Below, one piece after another: positions 7,246 through 15,476 of a stretch of 35,567 nucleotides of DNA. Under the pieces are notes generated by a model. The model made no database searches, had not been told where the DNA came from, and saw only the letters and a program-made list of their open reading frames with translations. Source of the DNA: Bacteroidales bacterium (GTDB lineage: Bacteria; Bacteroidota; Bacteroidia; Bacteroidales; UBA932); contig JAFTYS010000061.1 of assembly GCA_017461285.1 (NCBI GenBank), positions 1-35,567 of the forward strand, given 5' to 3'. The stretch's first letter is position 1, and every line of letters begins with the position of its first letter. A program made the position numbers and the translations under genes.

Positions 7246-7270
7246 TACTTATAGCTGTTATTATTAGATT

Positions 7271-10200
7271 ATGAAGATTTCCGGTATCTTTTCCAAGATC
7301 ATGATGGTGGGTCTGCTCCTTCTTGCAGGACTTTCAGCCTATGCTCAGAATTCGTTTACTGTAAGCCTCAAGCTCGTCGATGAAAAGACAGGTGAGCCTG
7401 TCGGCTTTGCTACCGCATCCCTTACGGTAAAGGGTGAGAAGGAAGCGGCAAAGTACGTGCTTACCGACAGCGAGGGCGCTGCTGCAATAACAAAGGTCAG
7501 AAAGGGAACATATGTTCTCAAGGCCGAACTTATGGGATACAAGTCCTATGAGCAGGAAATCACTGTTGAGAAGGCTCTCGACCTGGGTACCATCAAGATG
7601 AAGGAAGATGTGGAGGTCCTCGATGCTGCCAGCGTTTCTGCTGTCGGAAATCCTATCATAGTGAAGAAGGACACCATCGAGTACAATGCATCTTCGTTCA
7701 AGACATCGGACAACGACATGCTTGAAGACCTCCTCAAGAAGCTCCCTGGCGTGGAGGTGAATTCCGATGGAACGATCACAGCTAACGGTGAGACCATCAC
7801 TAAGATTACCATTGACGGAAAGACATTCTTCCTCGACGATCCTCAGCTGGCGACCAAGAACCTTCCTGCAAAGATGATCGAGAAGGTCAAGGTTGTGGAG
7901 CGCAAGTCCGAGCAGGCCCGTTTTACCGGAATCGACGACGGCCAGGAGGAGCACATCATCGACCTTTCTGTATATAAAGGCATGATGAACGGATGGTTCG
8001 GAAACATCATGGGAGGCGGCGGACACGACCTTCCGGACGAGGGATACTATAATGACGAGCATAAGTTCATCGACGAAGGATGGCGTTACCAGGACGCAGC
8101 CATCGTGGGTAACTTCAAGGATGACAGCCAGATAAGCATCATAGCAAACGCCAATAATACCAATAACAGAGGATTCAATGACCTTGCCGGCGGAATGATG
8201 GGCGGAATGCGTGGTGGTGGCGGTGGAATGGGCCGTGGCGGCGGAATGGGCGGCTTCGGTGGCGGAAACGGCATCACCAGCTCATGGATGGGCGGACTTA
8301 ACGGCGCATGGGACCTCTTCGACGGGGACATGGAGCTTTCAGGAAACTATCTCTACAACGGATCGGATTCGTATGTTGAGGAGGAGAGCTCGAAGATCAC
8401 ATACATGGAGGACGGAAGCCGTCTGCTGAACAACAATTCAGGTACAAGCATGACATCGACCGGCGGACACAGGTTCGGCGTCCGACTTGACCATGAATTC
8501 AATGACAATACATCTGTCCTCTTCGAGCCTCAGTTCAATTTCGGCGGCGGAAACTTCTCGGAATACTCTGACTTCTCTACCAACACGATAGGAACTGACG
8601 GACAGGAGAGATTCACCAACAGCGGTTTCAACAGCAGCACAGGAGAAAACAGCAACTGGTCTACAAGCGGACGTTTCCTCTTCAGACAGCGTCTCGGCAA
8701 GGCCGGAAGAACGATTTCCCTCAATGCGAACTACAACTTCAGCGACAATGACATGACCGGTCTGAACCAGTCTCTCACACAGACTGACGTGAACCAGGAC
8801 GGCACATATGAAGATGAGATCGTGAACCAGAGGTATTTCCAGAATTCGAAGAACTCATCGGTAAGCGGACGTCTCGTATATACCGAGCCTCTGACCGAGA
8901 ACCTCTTCCTCGAGGCGAACTACCAGTATTCATGGAATCTCAGCAAGAGTGGAAAGGATACATACAACAGCGGCAGCAATGTCTTTGATTCGACTCATAT
9001 CGAGTATGACCCGATGGGGGAGACGTATGATCCTCTATATTCAAGCTCTATCCTCAACAGATACATCAACCAGAGAGCCGGTGTCAGCCTGACATGGCAG
9101 ACAAGCAAGATGAGCGCCCAGATCGGTGCATCTGCGAACCCTACAAACACCCATAACGAGACCAACGGAGAGACATACGACAGCAAGGTAGTCAATTGGT
9201 CTCCTGAAGCAAGGGTACGCTACCGCTTCAACGACTACACCAACGTGATGGTCAATTATAACGGAAGGTCGAACCAGCCGTCTACATCACAGCTGATGCC
9301 AGTTCCGGACAATACTAACCCTCTGAACATCTCTCTGGGTAACCCGTACCTCCGGCCGTACTTCAACCACAACATGCGTGCGAACTTCGGCTACACCAAC
9401 ATGCAGTCGTTCTCTTCGGTCAATGTGAACCTTTCGGGAGGACTTGTTCAGAATGCGATAACCAATGCACAGTGGTACGACCAGTCAGGAGTCCAGTATT
9501 CGATTCCTGTGAACGGACCTGGAACAGGTAATGTGAATGCCATGGTGATGGTCAATTCACCTATCGGAAGGTCAAACTTCTCGATCATGTCAATGACCAA
9601 CGCACGTTACAACCAGTCGACTTCATACATCGGCACAGGATCGCTCGATTCAGGAAAGTATTATGACTCTGAGAATGTGTCCTTCGATTATGACGCTTTC
9701 AACAAGGATTTCCCTGATCTTGGAAATACATCTGCCTTTACTGAGAACAAGATCCGTACGACAGGCGTGATGCAGATGCTCCGACTTACATACAGGAATG
9801 ATTTCGTGGAGCTCGTTGCAGGCGGAATGACCAACATGTCGAAGTCGTTCTACACCATGAATGCTGTCAACCAGAAGGCTACGTGGGCAAACAACGCATC
9901 ATTCGAGATGAACTGGACCCTTCCTTTCGGAATGAACCTCATAAGCGACGTGAACTACAGATGGTATAACGGATATACCACACCTCAGGAACCTGAGTTC
10001 ATCTGGAATGCCGAGATTACCCAGCTTCTTTTCAAGAACACCTGCACACTCGCCATCCGTGCATATGACCTCCTCAACCAGGCGAAGAACCTCTTCGTGA
10101 CAGATGCTTCGAACTACCACCAGGAGACACGCAACAACACCCTCGGACGATATGTAGTGATCTCCTTCACATACAGATTCGGAACATTCGGCGGTAACCG

Positions 10201-10306
10201 TGGAAACCGCGGTCCGGGAATGGGACGTGGCGGAATGCGCGGCGGTCCGGGCATGATGGGCGGTCCGGGTATGCGTGGCGGAATGGGTGGCCGCAGGCCG
10301 TTCTAA
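7271..10306 (+). CDS. Outer-membrane beta-barrel protein with carboxypeptidase-regulatory-like and plug domains, copy 2
   Basis: Protein of 1011 residues, parallel to copy 1 over its whole length. Signal peptide with core M-V-G-L-L-L-L-A-G-L-S-A-Y-A then Q-N. The carboxypeptidase-regulatory-like domain (about 27-110) and plug-like domain (about 115-230) are nearly identical to copy 1, including V-L-D-A-A-S-V-S-A-V-G-N-P and S-S-F-K-T-S-D-N-D-M-L-E. Barrel strands are similar but loops differ. The plug-barrel linker (about 308-335) is more Gly/Met-rich than in copy 1. The C-terminus runs past the final strand (F-T-Y-R-F-G-T-F) into about 40 residues of P-G-M-x-G-G and R-G-G repeats. It converges on the tonB-like gene with only 3 bases between stop codons. 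Substrate and TonB dependence are unproven. Confidence 0.85.
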   Translation: MKISGIFSKIMMVGLLLLAGLSAYAQNSFTVSLKLVDEKTGEPVGFATASLTVKGEKEAAKYVLTDSEGAAAITKVRKGTYVLKAELMGYKSYEQEITVEKALDLGTIKMKEDVEVLDAASVSAVGNPIIVKKDTIEYNASSFKTSDNDMLEDLLKKLPGVEVNSDGTITANGETITKITIDGKTFFLDDPQLATKNLPAKMIEKVKVVERKSEQARFTGIDDGQEEHIIDLSVYKGMMNGWFGNIMGGGGHDLPDEGYYNDEHKFIDEGWRYQDAAIVGNFKDDSQISIIANANNTNNRGFNDLAGGMMGGMRGGGGGMGRGGGMGGFGGGNGITSSWMGGLNGAWDLFDGDMELSGNYLYNGSDSYVEEESSKITYMEDGSRLLNNNSGTSMTSTGGHRFGVRLDHEFNDNTSVLFEPQFNFGGGNFSEYSDFSTNTIGTDGQERFTNSGFNSSTGENSNWSTSGRFLFRQRLGKAGRTISLNANYNFSDNDMTGLNQSLTQTDVNQDGTYEDEIVNQRYFQNSKNSSVSGRLVYTEPLTENLFLEANYQYSWNLSKSGKDTYNSGSNVFDSTHIEYDPMGETYDPLYSSSILNRYINQRAGVSLTWQTSKMSAQIGASANPTNTHNETNGETYDSKVVNWSPEARVRYRFNDYTNVMVNYNGRSNQPSTSQLMPVPDNTNPLNISLGNPYLRPYFNHNMRANFGYTNMQSFSSVNVNLSGGLVQNAITNAQWYDQSGVQYSIPVNGPGTGNVNAMVMVNSPIGRSNFSIMSMTNARYNQSTSYIGTGSLDSGKYYDSENVSFDYDAFNKDFPDLGNTSAFTENKIRTTGVMQMLRLTYRNDFVELVAGGMTNMSKSFYTMNAVNQKATWANNASFEMNWTLPFGMNLISDVNYRWYNGYTTPQEPEFIWNAEITQLLFKNTCTLAIRAYDLLNQAKNLFVTDASNYHQETRNNTLGRYVVISFTYRFGTFGGNRGNRGPGMGRGGMRGGPGMMGGPGMRGGMGGRRPF

Positions 10307-10309
10307 TTC

Positions 10310-11038
10310 TTACTGAGCTATAAAACGATATACGATTTCTCCGGTCTGATTGGCCGGAGAATTTTGTGATGCGCTGAATCGTGACAGGCGGGCGGCGCGT
10401 ACTGCAAAGCTTCTGAGGCAGTTGTCTGTCGATGAAATCTCTTCCATGACCTTTGCGCGGACTACCTGTCCGGCGTTGTTCACTGTGATGATTACAGTTA
10501 CATCTCCTGCTCCGTAGCATCTGTATGCCGGAATAGGAAGGTGACTTGCCTTGCGTCCGTCCAAAGTATAGGAAAGAACTGACGGACCGCTGTATTCCCT
10601 CTGGTTTTCCTGTGAAGGCTTCTGCTGGTGCTGCATCTCTACGGTCTCGTCTGAAGCATCTTCCTCAATTGCGTCCTTCTGACCGTTTTTAAGGTCTTTG
10701 GCAAGTCTCTCGGCATCTTTGTACAGCTGCTCGGCATCAGTGCCTCTGTCGTCCTTTAACTGGGCTCTTGAGGCATCTGTGGCGATGTTCCTTATCGGAG
10801 CGGATGAGCTGTGGGCCGCAGCGATGAGCTCGTCGAGCTTGCGGCTGATGTCTTCCTTGAAGACCTCTTCCTGCTGGCGTCGCTCGATTTCTTCCTGCTT
10901 TGAGAAGTCAAGCACGAAACTCTCTTCCTTTCTTATGCTTGAGTCGATCTGATAAAGCAACAAGACAATAATCACCGTGAGATGGAATATCACGGTGATA
11001 TATAAACCTGCGCGGTCGTCTTTGTTGAAGAGACTCAT
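10310..11038 (-). CDS. TonB-like energy transducer (TonB C-terminal domain protein)
   Basis: Protein of 242 residues: a single N-terminal membrane helix (about 13-30, Y-I-T-V-I-F-H-L-T-V-I-I-V-L-L-L-Y), a long charged periplasmic linker (about 35-150) rich in E, Q, K, R and D, and a C-terminal TonB-type domain (about 155-242) with the V-T-V-I-I-T-V-N-N-A-G-Q-V pattern and a final hydrophobic strand. It should carry proton-motive energy from ExbB/ExbD to outer-membrane receptors. Unusually, the linker is not proline-rich but resembles a charged helix, as in TolA. The start codon overlaps the stop of udk (TAATG), and the gene is the last of an asnS-udk-tonB operon. The exb operon lies about 3.4 kb away on the same strand. 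Confidence 0.78.
   Translation of the reverse strand: MSLFNKDDRAGLYITVIFHLTVIIVLLLYQIDSSIRKEESFVLDFSKQEEIERRQQEEVFKEDISRKLDELIAAAHSSSAPIRNIATDASRAQLKDDRGTDAEQLYKDAERLAKDLKNGQKDAIEEDASDETVEMQHQQKPSQENQREYSGPSVLSYTLDGRKASHLPIPAYRCYGAGDVTVIITVNNAGQVVRAKVMEEISSTDNCLRSFAVRAARLSRFSASQNSPANQTGEIVYRFIAQ
10337..10367 (+). terminator. Putative terminator of the barrel operon, embedded in the 3' end of the opposing tonB-like gene
   Basis: TTCTCCGG (10337-10344), 9-nt loop, CCGGAGAA (10354-10361), then TTTTG: an 8-bp perfect stem with a short U-tract, 31 bases past the barrel-protein stop. It lies inside the coding sequence of the convergent tonB-like gene, so the same bases encode part of that C-terminal domain. 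The U-tract is short, so efficiency is uncertain. Confidence 0.45.
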
Positions 11039-11661
11039 TATTTCTTCTTGCAGTTTGCCAGTGACTTTTCGATTGTGGCAGATATCACGTCGATTGCGAC
11101 CTTGTTATGTCCTCCCTGAGGAATTATGATGTCTGCGTAACGCTTGCTAGGCTCGATGAACTGCAGATACATAGGCTTGACCGTATTCGAATATCTTTCG
11201 ATCACCCATTCTACCGTCTTGCCTCTTTCCACGATGTCACGTGCCATGACCCTCATGAGCCTGTCGTCATCGTCCGCGTCAACGAATATCTTGATGTCCA
11301 TCAGCTTGCGGAGCTTCGGGTCGGTAAAGATGAGGATGCCCTCTACGATGATCACGTCAGCAGGCTTTACATGGACGGTCTCGTTCTTCGATCTGCCGCA
11401 TGTGATGTAGGAATATACCGGTTGCTCTACCTCCCTTCCTTCGCGCAGCTCCTTCAGCTGCGCCCTGAGAAGGTCGAAGTCTATCGAATCCGGGTGGTCG
11501 AAATTATGAACCCTTTTCTGTTCTTCAGTAAAATGGCTCAGGTCCTTGTAATATGAGTCCTGAGGAATCACCACAACATTCTCTTCGAGCTGCTGAGTAA
11601 TCGCCTTTACTACAGTTGTCTTTCCTGATCCGGATCCTCCGGCTATTCCTATTATCAGCAT
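11038..11661 (-). CDS. udk: Uridine kinase
   Basis: Cytosolic enzyme of 207 residues that phosphorylates uridine and cytidine in pyrimidine salvage. Walker A G-G-S-G-S-G-K-T-T lies at about 8-16. P-Q-D-S-Y-Y-K-D-L-S (about 35-44) and F-D-H-P-D-S-I-D-F-D (about 54-63) are family signatures for nucleoside binding, and I-I-V-E-G-I-L-I-F is the Walker B-type strand. Length is typical. It starts 6 bases after the asnS stop and overlaps the following tonB-like gene by one base, so all three genes form one transcription unit. Confidence 0.95.
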   Translation of the reverse strand: MLIIGIAGGSGSGKTTVVKAITQQLEENVVVIPQDSYYKDLSHFTEEQKRVHNFDHPDSIDFDLLRAQLKELREGREVEQPVYSYITCGRSKNETVHVKPADVIIVEGILIFTDPKLRKLMDIKIFVDADDDDRLMRVMARDIVERGKTVEWVIERYSNTVKPMYLQFIEPSKRYADIIIPQGGHNKVAIDVISATIEKSLANCKKK

Positions 11662-11667
11662 GGTATT

Positions 11668-13062
11668 CTAGTATTCTGCGTTCTTTGGTGTACGTGGGAA
11701 TGGGATTACGTCACGGATATTGCTCATACCTGTTACGAAGAGCAGGATCCTTTCGAATCCAAGGCCGAATCCGCTGTGCGGAGCCGAACCGAAGCGGCGG
11801 GTGTCAAGGTACCACTCGAGACCCTTCCTGCTCATTCCGAGCTCGTCGATGCGTGCCTCGAGCTTCTGGAGAGACGCTTCTCTCTCCGATCCACCGATGA
11901 TCTCTCCGATCTTAGGGAAGAGCACGTCCATCGCGCGGACTGTCTTTCCGTCCTCATTCTGCTTCATGTAGAATGCCTTGATGTCCTTAGGATAATCTGT
12001 AAGGATCACAGGCTTCTTGAAGTGCTGCTCGACGAGGTATCTTTCATGCTCGCTCTGGAGGTCGGTGCCCCAGCTCACAGGATACTCCCATTCCACTCCG
12101 GCAGCTTCAAGGATCTTGATGCCTTCGGTGTAGGTAAGGCGTACGAATTCTGTATCTGCAACACCTTCGAGGCGCTCGATCAGCTCATTGTCGAACCTGT
12201 CGTTGAGGAACTTGATGTCGTCGTAGCAGTTCTCCAGGGCGTATTTCACGAGATACTTGATGAACTCCTCTGCAAGGTCCATATTGTCCTTGATATCGTA
12301 GAACGCCATTTCAGGCTCTACCATCCAGAACTCCGCAAGGTGGCGTGGAGTGTTTGAGTTCTCGGCGCGGAATGTAGGTCCGAATGTGTAGATGTCGCCG
12401 AGAGCCATTGCTCCAAGTTCGCCTTCAAGCTGTCCGCTCACTGTAAGGCTTGTCTCCTTGCCGAAGAAGTCCTTCGTGTAGTCGATTCCGCCCTTCTTGT
12501 TGCGTGGAAGGTTCTCCATGTCAAGCGTGGTCACGCGGAACATCTGGCCTGCTCCCTCACAGTCTGATGCTGTGATGAGCGGGGTGTGGATGTATACGAA
12601 TCCCTTTTCATTGAAGAACTTGTGGATGGCATATGCCATCTTGCTTCTGATGCGGTATACTGCACCGAAAGTATTGGTCCTTGGACGCAGGTGGGCTACT
12701 GACCTGAGGAACTCGAAAGAAGTGTCCTTCTTCTGGAGAGGGTAGCGCATAGGGTCGCATTCTCCGTAAATCTCGATCTCGCTGGCCTGGATTTCTGTCG
12801 CCTGGCCACCTCCGACAGACTCTACGAGCATGCCCTTTACAGCGATGCAGGCTCCTGTAGTTATCTTTGCAAGTACTGCCTCGTTATCTGGGGTCTTGTC
12901 TACTACTATCTGTATATTATTTATTGTAGAACCGTCATTAAGGGCTATGAAAGCCACATTCTTGTTACCTCTCTTTGTCCTTACCCATCCTTTGGCAAGA
13001 ACCTCCTTTCCTGCCTCCGCTTTCAGCAGGTCCTTCACTTTGGTTCTGATTACTGTTTCCAT
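11668..13062 (-). CDS. asnS: Asparagine--tRNA ligase
   Basis: Class IIb aminoacyl-tRNA synthetase of 464 residues. The N-terminal OB-fold anticodon-binding domain (about 1-110) contains [11 protein letters not shown]. The catalytic core follows, with motif 2 [15 protein letters not shown] and motif 3 [10 protein letters not shown] close to the C-terminus. [13 protein letters not shown] is characteristic of AsnRS rather than AspRS, and the aspartate-type insertion is absent. A canonical promoter lies upstream (13090-13122) and the start is 28 bases from the -7 box. It heads the operon with udk and the tonB-like gene. Confidence 0.97.
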   Translation of the reverse strand: METVIRTKVKDLLKAEAGKEVLAKGWVRTKRGNKNVAFIALNDGSTINNIQIVVDKTPDNEAVLAKITTGACIAVKGMLVESVGGGQATEIQASEIEIYGECDPMRYPLQKKDTSFEFLRSVAHLRPRTNTFGAVYRIRSKMAYAIHKFFNEKGFVYIHTPLITASDCEGAGQMFRVTTLDMENLPRNKKGGIDYTKDFFGKETSLTVSGQLEGELGAMALGDIYTFGPTFRAENSNTPRHLAEFWMVEPEMAFYDIKDNMDLAEEFIKYLVKYALENCYDDIKFLNDRFDNELIERLEGVADTEFVRLTYTEGIKILEAAGVEWEYPVSWGTDLQSEHERYLVEQHFKKPVILTDYPKDIKAFYMKQNEDGKTVRAMDVLFPKIGEIIGGSEREASLQKLEARIDELGMSRKGLEWYLDTRRFGSAPHSGFGLGFERILLFVTGMSNIRDVIPFPRTPKNAEY

Positions 13063-13089
13063 TATATATTACTGATTTAACAAACTTTG

Positions 13090-13122
13090 CAAAGATAATC
13101 CTTTTGTGCTTATTCGCCTAAA
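13090..13122 (-). promoter_or_regulatory. Promoter for asnS-udk-tonB
   Basis: On the minus strand TATCTTTG (13090-13097) matches the TAnnTTTG -7 box, with TTTA at 13119-13122 as a -33 candidate 21 bases upstream. The predicted transcript starts near 13084, leaving a leader of about 20 nt before the asnS ATG. Confidence 0.6.
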
Positions 13123-14294
13123 ATTTTACCCTTAATATCTGTATTGTCATACCTTCCGCAGAATTTTTCCGCTCCCTTGCCTATCGCATATGTCGGAACA
13201 GGGGCTCCGGTATGTCCTCCGGTGGTCCACCCGATCGAGCATTTTGCGTTGAGCTCTCTGGTTTCTGCCTCAGCCGCTTCAAGGCGTGCCCAGTCGATGA
13301 CGCTTCCACCACCGTTCGCTCCGAGAGCTATTCCGCCGGTCTCATGGTCTGCAGTAACAACGATGAGCGTCTCATCCGGATGTGCTAGATAGAACTGATA
13401 TGCTACCTCGATGGCCTTGTCGAATTCTATGGTTTCTCTGATTGTGCCCATTGTGTTGTTGCCGTGCGCTTCCCAGTCGATCGCGCCACCTTCGCACATG
13501 ATGAAGAACGGATCATTGTCTCCGAGGAAACCTACCGCCATTTCTACTATCTCGGCCAGTGACGCATCGGACTCTTCCTTGCCGTCTGTGGTATACTGCT
13601 CGGCATCGCTATGTCTGTCGCTTGGCTGGCAGAATACTATCTTCTCGCAGCCGTCGGCTGTCGCGTTGAATTCATCTGCTCCATAGCATACCTTATATCC
13701 GTTCTTCTCAAGATATGTATCGGTGGCCTCTGCCTTGCCGTCCTTTCCTTTGTAATCAAGGAAACCAGCGCCTCCGAAGAACTCGAATCCGCTTGCAGGA
13801 ATCTCCTGGCTGAGCTGATAGTGTGCGCTTCTCTGCCTGTTGTGTGCATAGAATGATGCCGGTGTGGCGTGGTTGATCGGAACTGATGACATGATGCCGA
13901 TCTTGTAGCCATCTTCCTTCAGGTCAAATGCCATGCTTTTAAGATGATTTCCTTCCGGATCCATTCCTACCATTCCGTTGTTGGTCTTTGCTCCGCATGC
14001 GATCGCTGTTCCAGCTGCAGAAGAACATGTGATGCTTGCGTTTGCAGAATATGTCGATGCAAGTCCGAGATATGGGAACTGAGTGAACCTTAACTGTTCG
14101 CCTCCGAGCTTTCCTTCCTTGTATGAAAGGTAAGATTCGGTTGCGGCAACGTGCGAATTGCCCATTCCGTCTCCGATGAAGAGGAATATGTATTTTGCCC
14201 TGCCTTCGTCTTTTGCGGTCTTTCCGCAGCATCCGGAAAGAGATGCGAGAACAGTAATCACGCAGATTACAGATAAGATTCTAGATGGTTTCAT
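13110..14294 (-). CDS. Alkaline phosphatase family protein, predicted lipoprotein
   Basis: PhoA-superfamily phosphomonoesterase of 394 residues, shorter than E. coli PhoA. The N-terminus has a lipoprotein signal (hydrophobic stretch ending L-S-G-C, Cys22), so it is probably anchored in the envelope. Metal and catalytic motifs: F-I-G-D-G-M-G (about 38-44), nucleophile serine within S-S-A-A-G-T-A (about 90-96), H-A-T-P-A-S-F-Y-A-H, E-G-G-A-I-D-W-x-x-H-G, T-A-D-H-E-T-G-G and the late G-H-T-G ligand histidine. The Asp that precedes the nucleophile in E. coli PhoA is a serine here. It would release phosphate from phosphomonoesters. It appears monocistronic, with a -7 box just upstream. Confidence 0.9.
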   Translation of the reverse strand: MKPSRILSVICVITVLASLSGCCGKTAKDEGRAKYIFLFIGDGMGNSHVAATESYLSYKEGKLGGEQLRFTQFPYLGLASTYSANASITCSSAAGTAIACGAKTNNGMVGMDPEGNHLKSMAFDLKEDGYKIGIMSSVPINHATPASFYAHNRQRSAHYQLSQEIPASGFEFFGGAGFLDYKGKDGKAEATDTYLEKNGYKVCYGADEFNATADGCEKIVFCQPSDRHSDAEQYTTDGKEESDASLAEIVEMAVGFLGDNDPFFIMCEGGAIDWEAHGNNTMGTIRETIEFDKAIEVAYQFYLAHPDETLIVVTADHETGGIALGANGGGSVIDWARLEAAEAETRELNAKCSIGWTTGGHTGAPVPTYAIGKGAEKFCGRYDNTDIKGKILGE

Positions 14295-14313
14295 GGTATT
14301 GGATTTTATCTTA

Positions 14314-14321
14314 CAAATTTA
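14314..14321 (-). promoter_or_regulatory. -7 promoter element for the alkaline phosphatase gene
   Basis: Minus-strand TAAATTTG matches TAnnTTTG, 20 bases before the ATG. No convincing TTTG -33 box is seen at the expected distance. Confidence 0.45.
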
Positions 14322-14357
14322 TTCATTTTTCCTTTAATCCGCTCACCGGATGGCAAT

Positions 14358-14387
14358 AAAAAAAGCAGTCCTTTTCAGAACTGCTTT
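14358..14387 (-). terminator. Rho-independent terminator of the exbB-exbD operon
   Basis: On the minus strand AAAGCAGT (14380-14387), a 10-nt loop and ACTGCTTT (14362-14369) form an 8-bp stem whose U-rich side runs into seven consecutive T (14358-14364). It lies 20 bases after the last exbD stop codon. Confidence 0.85.
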
Positions 14388-14407
14388 CATTATAGAGTAA
14401 AAGTGAT

Positions 14408-14878
14408 TTACTTTTCAGCTGGCTTTCTTGCCGTATACATGATCTTAAGTGCAGAACATTTACGAAGTTCCTGCTTAACATCTGTAACGATACCCATACG
14501 TGTGTTCTCGTCAGCCTTGATTGCAACAGTCATGAATGATCTGTCAGCTTCAGAAAGTGCGTCACGCTCAGCAGCGATGAAGTCACGGATTTCGTCAACT
14601 GTCTTGAATGAGTCATTCAACTGTATACGCGAGTCGTTACCATACTGTGCCTGAAGTGAACGGATAGGAGCACCTATGTTGATATAGGAAGTCAAATCCT
14701 TTCTTTCAAGTTTTGCAATTTCTGATGCCTCTGGCAACCTGACTACTACCTTGCTTTCTGTCTCACGCATTGTGGTTGTCACCATAAAGAAGAACAACAG
14801 CATGAAGACGATGTCGGAAAGTGATCCCGATGGAGGATTTGGCACTGTCCTTTTTTCTTTCTGTTTAAATTTTGACAT
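14408..14878 (-). CDS. exbD: ExbD-type biopolymer transport protein (second copy in operon)
   Basis: Protein of 156 residues with one N-terminal membrane helix (about 20-40, D-I-V-F-M-L-L-F-F-F-M-V-T-T-T-M). The conserved proton-carrying aspartate sits at the start of that helix (S-D-I-V-F). The periplasmic part contains the ExbD fold strands, ending L-K-I-M-Y-T-A-R. With ExbB it forms the proton channel that energises TonB. The start is preceded by AAAGGAG 9 nt upstream (14888-14894), a real Shine-Dalgarno, which overlaps the stop region of the preceding exbD. It is last in the operon and directly followed by the terminator. Confidence 0.9.
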   Translation of the reverse strand: MSKFKQKEKRTVPNPPSGSLSDIVFMLLFFFMVTTTMRETESKVVVRLPEASEIAKLERKDLTSYINIGAPIRSLQAQYGNDSRIQLNDSFKTVDEIRDFIAAERDALSEADRSFMTVAIKADENTRMGIVTDVKQELRKCSALKIMYTARKPAEK

Positions 14879-14892
14879 ATCGTTATTCTCCT

Positions 14893-15468
14893 TTATTTTT
14901 TAGAAACGTCCTTAGGCTCAGCCTCAGAGATGTTCTGAGGGATTGCCTTTCTCACTATTGCCTGCTCGTCTTCGTTACATTTGGTGTAGAGCTTTGCGAA
15001 GTTCGCCATTGCGAAGTCGTCGCGCAGTTCGTTGACTGCCTTTACAAGCTCGTTCTGAACGGCCATGTATGCCTGATAGCTGGTACCGCGGTCATTCTGA
15101 AGCGAGATGACACCCTTTGAGACCATGCATGGACCGAAGTCCTCAATATCGATTTCTTCCTTTTCAGGGAGATTAGGGTCATCGTAAGGGTTTGTGAGGA
15201 ATTCCTTGATCTTATCTTTAAGTTGGCTGACATCCATAGGCTCATTACCAGCAAGAAGTCTGTCGGCAGAGTTGATCTTTACAACGATGATGTTGCGGCG
15301 ATTAACCTTCTGGTCCTCAACTTTCTGATTAGGGTCAGGCATAGGAGGCAGACGACGCTGCAGACCCTTGTCCTGATCCATGGTTGTAGTCATCAAGAAG
15401 AAGCAGAGCAGAATGAATGCCATATCCGCCGTTGAACTTGAATTGATTTCTGGTGTTTTCTTTGCCAT
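14893..15468 (-). CDS. exbD: ExbD-type biopolymer transport protein (first copy in operon)
   Basis: Protein of 191 residues with the ExbD layout: short cytosolic N-terminus (K-K-T-P-E-I-N-S-S-S-T), membrane helix beginning A-D-M-A-F-I-L-L-C-F-F-L-M with the conserved Asp, then a periplasmic domain. It is longer than its downstream partner because of an acidic insertion around N-P-Y-D-D-P-N-L-P-E-K-E-E-I-D-I-E-D (about 92-110). Two different ExbDs in one operon is usual for Bacteroidota and suggests a hetero-oligomer in the ExbB ring. It sits 8 bases after the small membrane protein gene. Confidence 0.9.
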   Translation of the reverse strand: MAKKTPEINSSSTADMAFILLCFFLMTTTMDQDKGLQRRLPPMPDPNQKVEDQKVNRRNIIVVKINSADRLLAGNEPMDVSQLKDKIKEFLTNPYDDPNLPEKEEIDIEDFGPCMVSKGVISLQNDRGTSYQAYMAVQNELVKAVNELRDDFAMANFAKLYTKCNEDEQAIVRKAIPQNISEAEPKDVSKK

Positions 15469-15476
15469 GGTGTAAT

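Noticed and set aside
7334..8062. 242-residue open frame antisense to the second barrel gene
   Set aside because: Mirrors the coding bias of the sense gene, and a similar shadow occurs at the same place in the paralogue.
11776..12357. 193-residue open frame antisense to asnS
   Set aside because: It is a shadow produced by codon bias on the opposite strand of a clearly real gene; no family resemblance.
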